Source: Moritella sp. Urea-trap-13
GTDB lineage: Bacteria; Pseudomonadota; Gammaproteobacteria; Enterobacterales; Moritellaceae
Direction: 5' to 3'
DNA length: 64,000 nt
NCBI RefSeq assembly: GCF_002836355.1
Contig: NZ_PJCA01000027.1
Location: 310,281-374,280, forward strand
The translations under genes and the position numbers were made by a program. Numbering within the stretch: position 1 is the first letter of the stretch; each line of letters begins with the position of its first letter. Under the pieces are notes generated by a model that saw only the letters and a program-made list of their open reading frames with translations, was not told where the DNA came from and made no database searches. Shown piece after piece: positions 46,008 to 54,786 of the stretch.

Positions 46008-46649
46008 TTACAAAACCGAAGTACTGTCACAAGACTGTACATTACAGCCTTTTAGGACCAGTTGACTAATGAGGTGTGCGGCATCATCATAATCATTGGC
46101 TGACAGCGATGTTTTGCCCATGACGGCATTAATCTGCCAGCTAAAGTCGGCGTAAGTTTGTGTTGAAGACCAGATCATAAATAATAGGTGGTGTGGCGAT
46201 ACGTTATCCATCTGACCCGCAGCAATCCATTGGCTAAATTTATCCAGTAAAAAAGTACTCTGGTTCATTAAACGTTGGCGTATTTCAGGCGATAATAATG
46301 GTGAACCGCGCATTATCTCATTAGCAAACACTTTCGATGCATAAGGGTAATCTCGTGAGATTAGTAGCTTAGTCTTAATGTATTCGGTTAAAGCTATCGC
46401 AGGGTTATCGATAGTTTCAATTGGATGAGTGGCGCTGAGTAATGGTTCAATGATGGTTTCCAATACAGCTGAGTACAGTGTCTCTTTATTACCAAAATAA
46501 TAATAGACGTTGGCCTTCGGTACACCCGCAAGTTTCGCGATATCAATGGTTTTTGTTGCTGCGTAACCTTCACTGGCAAATACTTGACTGGCAGCCTTTA
46601 AAATCTTTGCTTCGTTTTTCTTCCGTATGGTAGACATACTTATATTCAT
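46008..46649 (-). CDS. TetR-family regulator, RutR-like
   Basis: This 213-residue repressor-type protein has an N-terminal TetR helix-turn-helix (TIDIAKLAGVPKANVYYYFGNKETLY). The C-terminal domain closely follows E. coli RutR: LISRDYPYASKVFANEIMRGSPLL and HHLLFMIWSSTQTYADFSWQINAVMG match the RutR ligand-domain pattern. RutR senses uracil/thymine and controls pyrimidine and purine turnover. Here the gene sits between the two purine-degradation blocks, which fits nucleobase control, but no rut operon is in the window. A Met at residue 5 is an alternative start. The gene stands alone on the minus strand. Confidence 0.88.
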   Translation of the reverse strand: MNISMSTIRKKNEAKILKAASQVFASEGYAATKTIDIAKLAGVPKANVYYYFGNKETLYSAVLETIIEPLLSATHPIETIDNPAIALTEYIKTKLLISRDYPYASKVFANEIMRGSPLLSPEIRQRLMNQSTFLLDKFSQWIAAGQMDNVSPHHLLFMIWSSTQTYADFSWQINAVMGKTSLSANDYDDAAHLISQLVLKGCNVQSCDSTSVL

Positions 46650-46885
46650 CCCTTCGTAATTACTGATATAAAGTTATAAAGACTCACAAAAATTTAACAA
46701 ACACACATTAAAACTTGACCTTGAAGTTAGCTTTTTGTTTAATGGTCATAGCACGGATACTCAAGCTTCGCACGAGTTTGAGTATTATGTTTACTTATTT
46801 GGCAGAGGTGTTTTTATTCCTTTCGACCGTTTGCCTAGCAACAGCTATTTGACTATTTTATATCAAAGAAGTAAGTATACTTTAT

Positions 46886-46977
46886 CCTGAAATTTCCAGC
46901 TAGGTTGGTTATGTATTCAGGCGTAATAATTTAATAAATTATTACAGTAGGAGTAGCGATTGCTACTCCTTTTTTTT
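46886..46977 (+). ncRNA. Candidate small RNA with three hairpins and a rho-independent terminator
   Basis: No ORF lies here, yet the plus strand carries three consecutive stems. CCTGAA (46886-46891) pairs with TTCAGG (46916-46921). GTAATAATTT (46923-46932) pairs with AAATTATTAC (46936-46945). AGGAGTAGC (46949-46957) pairs with GCTACTCCT (46962-46970), ending in eight Ts. TTGACT at 46849 and TAAGTA at 46872 (17-bp spacer) are a possible promoter. The T-tract direction shows it ends a plus-strand transcript, and no plus-strand gene lies upstream. It matches no small RNA I recognise. Confidence 0.5.
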
Positions 46978-46979
46978 AG

Positions 46980-47804
46980 CTAAAATTTAGGACTAAAAGT
47001 ATAATTGTTGATGATGTGATCATATTTTACATGTATATCTTGTAGTTGCAGTAGCAAATTTTGATTTTTGACGGTGAGTTGTTGTTGAGTGTGATTGAGT
47101 TCGGCTATGTTTGCTTTCGTTATGCTCAGCTGTTGTTGTAGTTGGCTAATTTGTTGCAATAACGATACTTGCTCGTGTATTACTGTTTGTTGGGTTTGTT
47201 GCATCTGCGCTTGTAACTTAGCCTGTTTTTGTTGTTGGTTTAATGTATTCGGTGCTACGACGCGAATAGGGATTTGCGGAAAATATGCTGCGGATCCTGA
47301 ACTCGATTTAAGCTTTAATGTTGAAGTATAATCCTTCAGTTGAATATTTTTCTCATTAAACTGGGTGCGTTGTTTGACAATGCTGGCATCACCCATCGTA
47401 TTATTGTTATCTTGATAATTAGGTAATGTGAGTAAACTCTGGGTTTTTAATTTATTTTTATTGTTGTTAATAAACGCCTGCGGATTAAGCTGAAAAATCA
47501 TATTCATGTATTGTTCACGTGACATATTTTTCGGTGCGCGTTGCTTGGCTATCGAAGACAGCGTTTCTCCTGAGCGTACTGGGCCATGCTGTGATTGGCT
47601 GCCAACCCCGACGGTTAACTGATTAACAATAATATCCTGCGAGGGTGCTTCTTGTGTGGTGTGTACAGACGAGTCATGAGCAAGCACTACATGACTAGTG
47701 ATTGTTATTCCTATTCCTAGCACTAATCCAAGCCATCGTCCAAAGCATAACCTAAACCATAATCCTTGCCGAAACGAGGTATGTAATATGCGTTCATTCA
47801 ACAT
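46980..47804 (-). CDS. LysM-domain, FimV-like N-terminal protein with coiled coil
   Basis: This 274-residue exported or membrane-anchored protein has a hydrophobic segment at residues about 23-42 (signal or anchor). A LysM-like module follows (GPVRSGETLSSIAKQRAP, MIFQLNPQAFINNNKNKLK) that strongly resembles the FimV N-terminus, which binds peptidoglycan. Residues about 185-260 are a glutamine-rich coiled coil (LQAQMQQTQQTV, LLQQISQLQQQLS). It is much shorter than FimV and has no TPR or cytoplasmic region, so it is a truncated relative or a separate small family. The function is unknown. Its stop codon is just beside the T-tract of the candidate small RNA. Confidence 0.82.
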   Translation of the reverse strand: MLNERILHTSFRQGLWFRLCFGRWLGLVLGIGITITSHVVLAHDSSVHTTQEAPSQDIIVNQLTVGVGSQSQHGPVRSGETLSSIAKQRAPKNMSREQYMNMIFQLNPQAFINNNKNKLKTQSLLTLPNYQDNNNTMGDASIVKQRTQFNEKNIQLKDYTSTLKLKSSSGSAAYFPQIPIRVVAPNTLNQQQKQAKLQAQMQQTQQTVIHEQVSLLQQISQLQQQLSITKANIAELNHTQQQLTVKNQNLLLQLQDIHVKYDHIINNYTFSPKF

Positions 47805-47900
47805 TCAATTACCTTAAGCTATCAACCTAAATTAATATTAATATTAAGATTAGTGTATATTTTTGCTTGTAGCTGGTGGTTATGGCCGATTTATGCTGCG

Positions 47901-48803
47901 CTAATGAGTGCTTAAGGTGCTGCTATCCCATTGTTGACTAAAGTCGATAAATGCGGATATTAACTCACTTTTGTATTTCTGCTTGTGCATGATGATCTTG
48001 TACTGTCGTTCTAATTTATGCTTCAGTGGTAATATCCGTACACGACCATTGTCTAACGCGTGTATCGCACTAAATTTAGAGACACAAGCTATCCCTAATC
48101 CTGCCGCGACAAAGTTTAACTGTGCTTCGATAGAATTGAGTTCATAGGCTATCTGCCATTGCGAGATCGACGGTGCAACGTGACTTTTAAAGAAAGCGCG
48201 ACTGCCAGAGCCTGACTCACGTAATACCCACGCGGTATCTGCTAAATCAGCCAGCGTTAAGCCGGTGCTTTCTAGTAGAGGGTGATCAGCTGCAACAATG
48301 ATACACATTTCATCTTTGATCCAGGGGATTGTTTCTATATCATTGTGGTTTACGTCACCCTCGATAATGCCGATATCCAGTTGATAATGTAATATCATTT
48401 CAGCAATGTTGGCGCTATTACTGATATGTAGCGTTTGTTGCGTGTGTGCGGTCTGCTGCCTGAATTGGGCAAGTAACCAAGGGCAGAGTTGGTTACCGAT
48501 AGTTTCGCTGGCGCCAATGGCAAGCTCACCGATTAACTGTCCGGATTGTTGAAATAAGGTGTCAATGCTCGCAGCGCGGTGCAGTAATTCATCAGCAATA
48601 GGTAATAAACGTTGACCGTGTGGATTGAGGTGTAAGCGGTTATTGGTACGATCAAACAGTCGTTGTCCCAATTGGTTTTCGAGTTCGCTGAGCGCCATGC
48701 TAACCGCTGCTTTGGTGAGAAATAAGCTTTTTGCAGCGTGGGTAATGCTCTGTTGTTGACTGACAGCAACAAAGACACGTAATTGTTTTAACGATAGATT
48801 CAT
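47901..48803 (-). CDS. LysR-family transcriptional regulator (YeiE-like)
   Basis: This 300-residue regulator has the LysR helix-turn-helix near the N-terminus (LKQLRVFVAVSQQQSITHAAKSLFLTKAAVSMALSELENQLG). The substrate-binding domain follows from about residue 90, containing GELAIGASETIGNQLCPWLL and the effector-pocket segment WVLRESGSGSRAFFKSHV. The pattern resembles YeiE/CysB-like members. It is divergent from the TDT-family exporter gene with 97 bp between the starts, the usual arrangement for a LysR protein controlling its neighbour. The inducer is unknown. Confidence 0.92.
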   Translation of the reverse strand: MNLSLKQLRVFVAVSQQQSITHAAKSLFLTKAAVSMALSELENQLGQRLFDRTNNRLHLNPHGQRLLPIADELLHRAASIDTLFQQSGQLIGELAIGASETIGNQLCPWLLAQFRQQTAHTQQTLHISNSANIAEMILHYQLDIGIIEGDVNHNDIETIPWIKDEMCIIVAADHPLLESTGLTLADLADTAWVLRESGSGSRAFFKSHVAPSISQWQIAYELNSIEAQLNFVAAGLGIACVSKFSAIHALDNGRVRILPLKHKLERQYKIIMHKQKYKSELISAFIDFSQQWDSSTLSTH

Positions 48804-48819
48804 GCTTGTTCAACTTTTA

Positions 48820-48834
48820 TTAACTCAATGTTAA
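48820..48834. promoter_or_regulatory. Candidate LysR operator between the divergent genes
   Basis: TTAAC and GTTAA (48820-48824 and 48830-48834) form an interrupted palindrome around TCAAT, inside the 97-bp divergent region. A second imperfect repeat, TAACCTA...TAGGGTTA, lies closer to the exporter and overlaps its TATAAT-like -10. This is the layout of LysR recognition and activation sites. Confidence 0.4.
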
Positions 48835-48900
48835 AAATATACAGATTTTATTAACCTAAAGCTAGGGTTATAATAGCAGCATCAATAAGTGAGGTGCATT

Positions 48901-49896
48901 ATGTTAAACCAAATTAGAATTAACTTTAAACTATTACCAACACCTGTCGCAGGTCTTGCCCTCGGTATCTCATCTCTAGGTGCGCTGTGGGAGTCGGTAT
49001 ATGGCTTTAATGGTTATGTGCAAAATACCACAGCAACGATCGCAGCGGTGATCTTACTTACTTTGTTATTACGCTTTATCATTCACCCACAAACACTGTG
49101 GAATGATCTTTCTCATCATGTTGTTGGTAGTGTGGTGCCGACATTTGCCATGGCTACCATGGTGGTATCAAGTTCGCTAACGGCTGCTTATCCTGCCACC
49201 GCTTCTTTTCTGTGGTTAGCGGCGATAGTGTTACACCTCATATTTTTAGTGCTGTTCCTGTACCATCGTTTTCAAGATATGCAATTACAGCATATGGTGC
49301 CAAGCTGGTTTGTGCCACCCATAGGTTTAATTGTTGCGGTATTTACTTGCCCGCAATCGGAATTGTTTAAACCGATTTGTTATGCCATTTTAGTATTCGG
49401 TATTGTTAATTATGCGGTGCTATTACCGGTTATGATTAATCGTCTTATTTTTGGTGAAAAAATCCCTGCCAGTGCGAAACCATCAATTGCTATATTAGCC
49501 GCGCCAGCAAGCTTATGTTTAACAGGCTATTTGGCCTTTATGGCTCAACCATCACCGGTAATCGTTGCGGTATTATTAGGTATTGCATTGTTGATGACCG
49601 TGGTTATTTATATGGCGCTATTACACTTATCCCGTTTAGCTTTTAATCCCGGTTTTGCTGCATTTACCTTTCCGTTAGTGATCAGTGCTAAAGCCTTATA
49701 TAGCACCAGTGATTGGTTTGCCAGTATCGGGATTGCTGAACATTATATTGCTCAGCTACATGTGGTGGCTTTGTTTGAATTATGGGGCGCAACGGCTGTC
49801 GTTATTTGGGTAAGTATCGGTTATATAAAGTACTTAGTGGTAAAGTTGCAAAATATGCATATAGCGCACAAAATAGAGACGAAAGCATCACTATAA
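48901..49896 (+). CDS. TDT-family transporter (TehA/Mae1 type)
   Basis: This 331-residue inner-membrane protein has about ten hydrophobic helices. The opening LLPTPVAGLALGISSLGALWE is the conserved first helix of the TehA/voltage-dependent anion channel fold. FAAFTFPLVISAKALY near the C-terminus is another family segment. Members export tellurite, sulfite or dicarboxylates, and the substrate cannot be assigned here. The frame reaches back to a GTG at 48889, but GAGGTG and the ATG at 48901 are the natural start. It is probably controlled by the divergent LysR gene. Confidence 0.87.
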   Translation: MLNQIRINFKLLPTPVAGLALGISSLGALWESVYGFNGYVQNTTATIAAVILLTLLLRFIIHPQTLWNDLSHHVVGSVVPTFAMATMVVSSSLTAAYPATASFLWLAAIVLHLIFLVLFLYHRFQDMQLQHMVPSWFVPPIGLIVAVFTCPQSELFKPICYAILVFGIVNYAVLLPVMINRLIFGEKIPASAKPSIAILAAPASLCLTGYLAFMAQPSPVIVAVLLGIALLMTVVIYMALLHLSRLAFNPGFAAFTFPLVISAKALYSTSDWFASIGIAEHYIAQLHVVALFELWGATAVVIWVSIGYIKYLVVKLQNMHIAHKIETKASL

Positions 49897-49990
49897 ACAA
49901 GGGCTGTGGTATTCGCTATATTTACTCGTTCTATGGTGTTAAGGTAGCGGGTTATAACACTATTCATCATTTCTTGAGTCACTGATTATT

Positions 49991-51169
49991 ATGCTTATAG
50001 AACAAGATATTGCCGATATTTCTGCGGGTACTTACATTGAAAAAATCACCGTGCAAACAGGCAGTTTTAGGCTGACAACATCAGAATGGATTAAAAATGA
50101 TGTAGTACTTAATAAATTGATTGAACTCGGTATTAAACGCGTATTAGTGGATACCGAAAAGTTTGATGCGAAAATGGCTGCGGATGCAGCTGCCTTAAGG
50201 GCAAATACGTCTGGACGTAAACAAGAGTTCAGCGTGAAAATGATCCAAGCTAAAGCACTTATTTCAACCTCTAAAGATGTACAGATAAAGCTGTTTAAGC
50301 ATATCGAAGAAGGATCAGAGATTGACCTTTGTTCAGTTAAAACGCTCACTACTGAGTTAATCGATACGTTATTTACCGATTCTGACGCGCTAATGTGTGC
50401 GATCAATATCCGTAAAAAAGATGAATATTTGTTAGAACATTCTTTTGCTGTATCTATGCTAATGGCGTTATTCTGTCGTTATCTTGGTATTGAAAAAACC
50501 ATTATTAGAGAATTGGCAATTGGTGCTTTTTTACATGATATTGGCAAGATACGCACGCCAGATGAGATCCTCAATAAGCCGGGGAAATTAACGACTGATG
50601 AGTTTGGCATTATGAAGTTACACGTCAATCACTCTATCGATATTATTAAATCCATTCCGGGTATTTCTAAGATCAGCCTAGATGTTGCAGGTTTGCATCA
50701 TGAAAAGTTAAACGGTGAAGGCTATCCTTATGGTTTGTCTGGACAGCAAGTTTCTCGCTATGGCCGCATATTGACTATTTGTGACATCTACGATGCATTA
50801 ACGGCAAATCGCTGTTATAAAGAAGGTTCGACTCAATTAAAAGCATTCGGTATTTTACGTAGTTTAGGCCAAGATGGGCAATTAGATTTAAGCTTGGTTA
50901 ATGCTTTTATCAAGTGTATGGGGGTTTACCCTGTTGGTTCACTGGTTAAATTGAATTCTAATCGTTTGGCGATTGTTGAAGGTTATAACCAAGCCGATCC
51001 TATTCGCCCTAAAGTGAATTCGTTTTACAGTTTGGATAAGGGTGATTTTGAACATTCGAATCAGATTGACTTGTCTGTGGTTGATGATGGCATTGCGCAG
51101 TCGGTAAGAGCGGATGATTTTAATTTAGACATGGAAGAGATCATGCGCTTCTTAGTTAGCGAAGCGTAA
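49991..51169 (+). CDS. HD-GYP c-di-GMP phosphodiesterase
   Basis: This 392-residue cytoplasmic protein should hydrolyse c-di-GMP. Residues about 1-130 match the DUF3391 domain that often precedes HD-GYP (GTYIEKITVQTGSFRLTTSEWI). The catalytic domain has the HD pair in FLHDIGKIRTPDEILNKPG, a histidine in MKLHVNHSIDII, and LHHEKLNGEGYPYGL with the GYP motif. All metal-ligand positions I can check are present, so it is probably active. With the GGDEF protein at 8086 it gives the window both synthesis and breakdown of the Alg44 ligand. It is a single gene. Confidence 0.93.
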   Translation: MLIEQDIADISAGTYIEKITVQTGSFRLTTSEWIKNDVVLNKLIELGIKRVLVDTEKFDAKMAADAAALRANTSGRKQEFSVKMIQAKALISTSKDVQIKLFKHIEEGSEIDLCSVKTLTTELIDTLFTDSDALMCAINIRKKDEYLLEHSFAVSMLMALFCRYLGIEKTIIRELAIGAFLHDIGKIRTPDEILNKPGKLTTDEFGIMKLHVNHSIDIIKSIPGISKISLDVAGLHHEKLNGEGYPYGLSGQQVSRYGRILTICDIYDALTANRCYKEGSTQLKAFGILRSLGQDGQLDLSLVNAFIKCMGVYPVGSLVKLNSNRLAIVEGYNQADPIRPKVNSFYSLDKGDFEHSNQIDLSVVDDGIAQSVRADDFNLDMEEIMRFLVSEA

Positions 51170-51280
51170 TAACCAGCACCCCTTAAAGACTGCTGGTAAC
51201 GCTACGTTTATTTCTATTAATATGACGAGCACTATTGCTCGTACCTATCTATCTATAACTACCTTTGTTATGCCGTGTAC

Positions 51281-51913
51281 TTATAACAGTCGGCTAGTTA
51301 AGCGATCAGCCGTAGCAATAATCAGGTTGTAACAGCCTGCAAGTTTATGGCGAACTGTATGTACTATTATTGCTGATAACACGCCAATAACTGACGCAGC
51401 TGCGATATCGAAAGGGTAATGTACACCAATATACACCCGAGATAACCCACCGATAACCGCGAATACTGTCAATCCCAATGCTAATTTTTTTGTTGCTTGA
51501 TGAAACAATAAACTAAATGCGATACAAAACATAAACGTTGTGTGGTCAGATGGGAATGATGAGTTTGCAGTGTGTTGAACTAATGTCGTACCAAGATCAT
51601 TCATGAATGGACGTGGATGAAAATAAACTTGCGCAATAACATGATTGATCGCGATACCCACAACAGAGGTCAAGGTTGCTGCAATGAGGTAACGTTTAAT
51701 CCTTTCTTCACTACGAAACCACACTAAGACAACTAATGTGATAAAGATGTAAGGCATTCCTTCTGCAAGGAATATGAAAATGTAATCAATGAATTGATTT
51801 TGGCCTGCAAATTGGTTAATGGCTAAAAAGAGCTGATTGTTTAATTGTTCCATAGGAGGTCTTATCGTAATTTTATATAGCGCTAAGACATTTAGAGTAG
51901 GGTTTTGTTCCAT
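51281..51913 (-). CDS. PAP2-family phosphatase, undecaprenyl-diphosphatase (BcrC/YbjG) like
   Basis: This membrane protein of up to 210 residues probably dephosphorylates undecaprenyl diphosphate. The three PAP2 motifs appear as VYFHPRPF (weak KX6RP equivalent), SFPSDHTTF (PSGH equivalent, with D for G) and SRVYIGVHYPFD. Five or six hydrophobic helices are visible. MEQLNNQLFLAINQFAG at 51853 resembles the BcrC N-terminus and may be the true start, giving 190 residues. Neither start has a strong ribosome site. The PSDH variant also occurs in the BcrC group. It lies downstream of the purine-operon terminator. Confidence 0.87.
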   Translation of the reverse strand: MEQNPTLNVLALYKITIRPPMEQLNNQLFLAINQFAGQNQFIDYIFIFLAEGMPYIFITLVVLVWFRSEERIKRYLIAATLTSVVGIAINHVIAQVYFHPRPFMNDLGTTLVQHTANSSFPSDHTTFMFCIAFSLLFHQATKKLALGLTVFAVIGGLSRVYIGVHYPFDIAAASVIGVLSAIIVHTVRHKLAGCYNLIIATADRLTSRLL

Positions 51914-51919
51914 TTTAAT

Positions 51920-51955
51920 TTAAAAATCCCTACTCATAACTTATGAATAGGGATT
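51920..51955 (-). terminator. Terminator of the puuE-uraD-alc-allA-puuD unit
   Basis: AATCCCTA (51925-51932) pairs with TAGGGATT (51948-51955), with an inner CATAA/TTATG stem. On the minus strand it is followed by TTTTTAAATT. It lies 39 bp after the puuD stop codon. Confidence 0.85.
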
Positions 51956-51993
51956 AGCTTACTGCGTTACATGGCTGCGTTATTATAGCTGCG

Positions 51994-53145
51994 CTATATT
52001 TTCGCGCCTTGATTGATCCAATTGATAACGGTAGTACGTTCATCACCAGTCATTTTGGTGATATTACCCTGTGGCATGACGCGGTTGCGTACTGCCGATA
52101 ATACCCGGTCTGAATTCAGCTTGATGTTCTCTGGTGTATCAAGGTGTACACCTGCCATTGGTGCCACGCCGTTGGTCGCATGGCACATTGCGCAACGTGC
52201 TACGACAATGTTTTGTACTTGACTAAATGCAACTTGTGGCGCACTGTTATCCACTGTTGGTTTAGTCACATATGCTAACGTGATCATCGCAAAAGCGGCG
52301 AACGGTAAAGTCCAAGCGTATTTCTGATGCTGGTGGCGCGTATTGAAGTAATGACGCACTAATACACTGATAATAGATATAGCCGCTAATATTAACCAGT
52401 TGTATTCACTGCCATAAGTACTTGGGAAGTGATTACTGATCATGATAAATAACACGGGTAATGTCAGGTAGTTATTATGGCGCGAGCGCAATAGTGCTTT
52501 AGCTGGATCTTTTGGATCCGGCGTTTCACCTTTCGATACTGCCGCGACCATTTTACGTTGTCCTGGCATGATAACAAAGAATACATTACCGACCATGATC
52601 GAACCGATCATGGCGCCGACATGGATATAAGCCGCGCGACCTGTGAATACCAGTGATAAGCCATAGGCGACAGCAATGATCATGAGCATTAATACCGCGC
52701 CCATCAAGGCTGGCTTTTGTGCGAGTGGTGACTCACACAATAGATGATAAACAATCCAACCCACCACGATAGTTGCGATACCAATGGCAATACCTTGCCA
52801 TTCTACTAAGCCAGACTCTGGTGCGATCAGCATAGCTTGGGCATTGAAATAATACACCACAGTGAGTAGTGAAATACCGCTAATGAAAGTGGTATACGCT
52901 TCCCATTTAAACCAATGTAATGTTTCTGGCATTGTTTTTGGTGCGAGTTTGTATTTTTCTAAGTGATAAATACCACCACCATGAATAGCCCAAAGATCGC
53001 CAGCTAGGCCCGTTTTTGGGTTAACGCGGTTAAGGTGGTTTTCTAGCCATACAAAATAGAATGAGGCACCGATCCACGCGATACCAACAATCATATGCAT
53101 CCATCGAATCGCAAGATTCAGCCATTCCGTAATATGCGGATCCAT
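51994..53145 (-). CDS. puuD: Membrane urate hydroxylase PuuD with cytochrome c domain
   Basis: This 383-residue inner-membrane enzyme oxidises urate to 5-hydroxyisourate and passes electrons to a fused cytochrome c instead of to oxygen. The N-terminal part is the urate oxidase N-terminal (DUF989) domain with about eight helices (MHMIVGIAWIGASFYFVWLENHL, with the membrane histidines). The C-terminal 85 residues form a class I cytochrome c with one CAMCH haem site and a distal methionine region (VMPQGNITKM). It is not the soluble uricase type. It is the last gene of the minus-strand purine block, 107 bp after allA. Confidence 0.92.
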   Translation of the reverse strand: MDPHITEWLNLAIRWMHMIVGIAWIGASFYFVWLENHLNRVNPKTGLAGDLWAIHGGGIYHLEKYKLAPKTMPETLHWFKWEAYTTFISGISLLTVVYYFNAQAMLIAPESGLVEWQGIAIGIATIVVGWIVYHLLCESPLAQKPALMGAVLMLMIIAVAYGLSLVFTGRAAYIHVGAMIGSIMVGNVFFVIMPGQRKMVAAVSKGETPDPKDPAKALLRSRHNNYLTLPVLFIMISNHFPSTYGSEYNWLILAAISIISVLVRHYFNTRHQHQKYAWTLPFAAFAMITLAYVTKPTVDNSAPQVAFSQVQNIVVARCAMCHATNGVAPMAGVHLDTPENIKLNSDRVLSAVRNRVMPQGNITKMTGDERTTVINWINQGAKI

Positions 53146-53252
53146 AAATACTCCCTGTTATTATAGTTGCGTACGAGTACCGTTTGATACAATTACGCTT
53201 TATTAAATATATGTCTTAATGCGTGTATTAATATATGTACTAGTGCTTAAAA

Positions 53253-53780
53253 TCAATTTACTGGTTTTTCAAATACCCGTATTTCACTATCAGTAAAATG
53301 AACTTCTTCGCAGTTATTACCTGGGCCTGCACGATCAACAACTAAGAACTGATCTTGGTCTGTTAATGCGAGGATAGGGTGGTGCCAGACACCTTTGTGA
53401 TAGTTGACGCCTTGCGTGCCATCACTGATAAAACCGCGAATGGTTTGGCTGTCTAAGCGATCATCATTAAGATCACCAGTCGGCGCAGCTACTAAAATTA
53501 AATAGCTATTACCAAACAAAGGAATAAACGCTTGTGAACCGAGTGGATGACGCTCCATCATGGTCACTGATAGCGGGTAAGCTAGCGGTGTAGCTTGAAA
53601 AATGCTGATGATCGCTCGGCCACCTTCTGCCTCGATATCGACATTGGCAAGCTGATGATAGCGACGGGTTGATCCATTGTTGATCATGAAATGATCACGG
53701 TCAGCTGTTGCGATAACATCACCATAAGGCTTAAACGCATCTGCGGTTAATGGCTCCAGTGTGATCATGTCAGTCATCAT
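53253..53780 (-). CDS. allA: Ureidoglycolate lyase
   Basis: This 175-residue cupin-fold enzyme splits ureidoglycolate to glyoxylate and urea, the last step of the pathway here. The start ITLEPLTADAFKPYGDVI and the motif GVNYHKGVWHHPILAL, with its conserved histidines, are diagnostic of AllA. The length is slightly above E. coli AllA. It overlaps alc by 4 bp, so translation is coupled. Since urea is released and no urease is in the window, nitrogen recovery would need genes elsewhere. Confidence 0.93.
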   Translation of the reverse strand: MMTDMITLEPLTADAFKPYGDVIATADRDHFMINNGSTRRYHQLANVDIEAEGGRAIISIFQATPLAYPLSVTMMERHPLGSQAFIPLFGNSYLILVAAPTGDLNDDRLDSQTIRGFISDGTQGVNYHKGVWHHPILALTDQDQFLVVDRAGPGNNCEEVHFTDSEIRVFEKPVN

Positions 53781-54781
53781 TTCGATACGGTTCCGAACAT
53801 ACGCACACGGCTAATACCACCGTCTGGATAAATATTGACGCGGATATGGGTAATATCACCCAGGGCATTCACTTGCTGTTGATAGTTATGAATATTATCT
53901 GCAGATAATTTTTGTGCTGGTAACAGTTCACGCCAGAATAAGCTTTGCGCTTGGATCTGTTCTTCTGTACCGCCAGCCACACAAGCTGCTTGGATGTTGA
54001 CTGAATCAGGGAAGTTACCTTTAAAGTGTGCGGTATCGATTTCGATGCGATTAACACTGCCTTTATTACCCAGTGCGATAATTACCCAGTCATTGCCCGG
54101 TGTACGACGACGTGCAGTTTCCCAACCGTCACCCATGTTGATACCGCGGCCTGGATTTAATAAATTACCCATGACCCCAAAGTGTTCATCGTTACAGGCA
54201 ATCGCACGACCACCGTTAACGGTTGCCGCTAAATCAATTTCTTGATCGGCGCTGATGTTATCCCAGTTAATACTTGGTTTACCGTAAACACGTAAACGTG
54301 CTACGCCACCATCAGGGTAGATGTTAAGACGTACGTGGGTATAAACTGTATCGCTTGTTAGGCTGAATAGGTGCTCGCTATCACCTTGCAGTGATTCTGA
54401 ACCGAGGATTTCTGTCCACTGTGTTTCTGCTTGTGGATCTTGACCGTCAGCCACAAAACAAGCATCAACAGAGGCTGAAGGTGCGTAGTTTCCGGTAAAG
54501 TTTGCAGTATCAATATTCAAACCTTCAATTGAACCTGGCAAACCTAAACGAACGATGCAGTAATCATAACCTTCATGACGTTTACGACGAGATTCCCAAC
54601 CGTCCATCCATTTACCGTTGTCATCGTAAAGATCGGGTACAAATACTGCGGCTTCTGTTTTAAGCATACGTTGTTTATCGGCAAAAAAATCATCAGTAGC
54701 AAAAATGGCTTCAGCACCGAGTTTTTCATCAGCAAGGTTAATATGGCGATCAAAGTTTAATTCAGTAGTCATTGTTGTCAT
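53777..54781 (-). CDS. alc: Allantoicase
   Basis: This 334-residue enzyme hydrolyses allantoate to ureidoglycolate and urea. It consists of two homologous jelly-roll repeats, visible as the paired sequences WMDGWESRRKRHEGYDYCIVRLG and NMGDGWETARRRTPGNDWVIIALG, and again as HVRLNIYPDGGVARLRVYG and HIRVNIYPDGGISRVRMFG. This internal duplication is typical of the family. The true start may be a Met one or two codons later (MTTMTTELNF). It lies 5 bp after uraD and overlaps allA by 4 bp. Confidence 0.95.
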   Translation of the reverse strand: MTTMTTELNFDRHINLADEKLGAEAIFATDDFFADKQRMLKTEAAVFVPDLYDDNGKWMDGWESRRKRHEGYDYCIVRLGLPGSIEGLNIDTANFTGNYAPSASVDACFVADGQDPQAETQWTEILGSESLQGDSEHLFSLTSDTVYTHVRLNIYPDGGVARLRVYGKPSINWDNISADQEIDLAATVNGGRAIACNDEHFGVMGNLLNPGRGINMGDGWETARRRTPGNDWVIIALGNKGSVNRIEIDTAHFKGNFPDSVNIQAACVAGGTEEQIQAQSLFWRELLPAQKLSADNIHNYQQQVNALGDITHIRVNIYPDGGISRVRMFGTVSK

Positions 54782-54786
54782 CCCTG

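Noticed and set aside
46715-46748. TTGACC and TGGTCA half-sites resembling a RutR operator
   Set aside because: RutR sites have the halves 2 bp apart. Here they are 22 bp apart, so this does not match the operator.
53166-53175. TTGCGTACGA near the puuD start as a fourth GntR operator
   Set aside because: Three mismatches to TTGTATACAA, within what chance would give in this AT-rich DNA.
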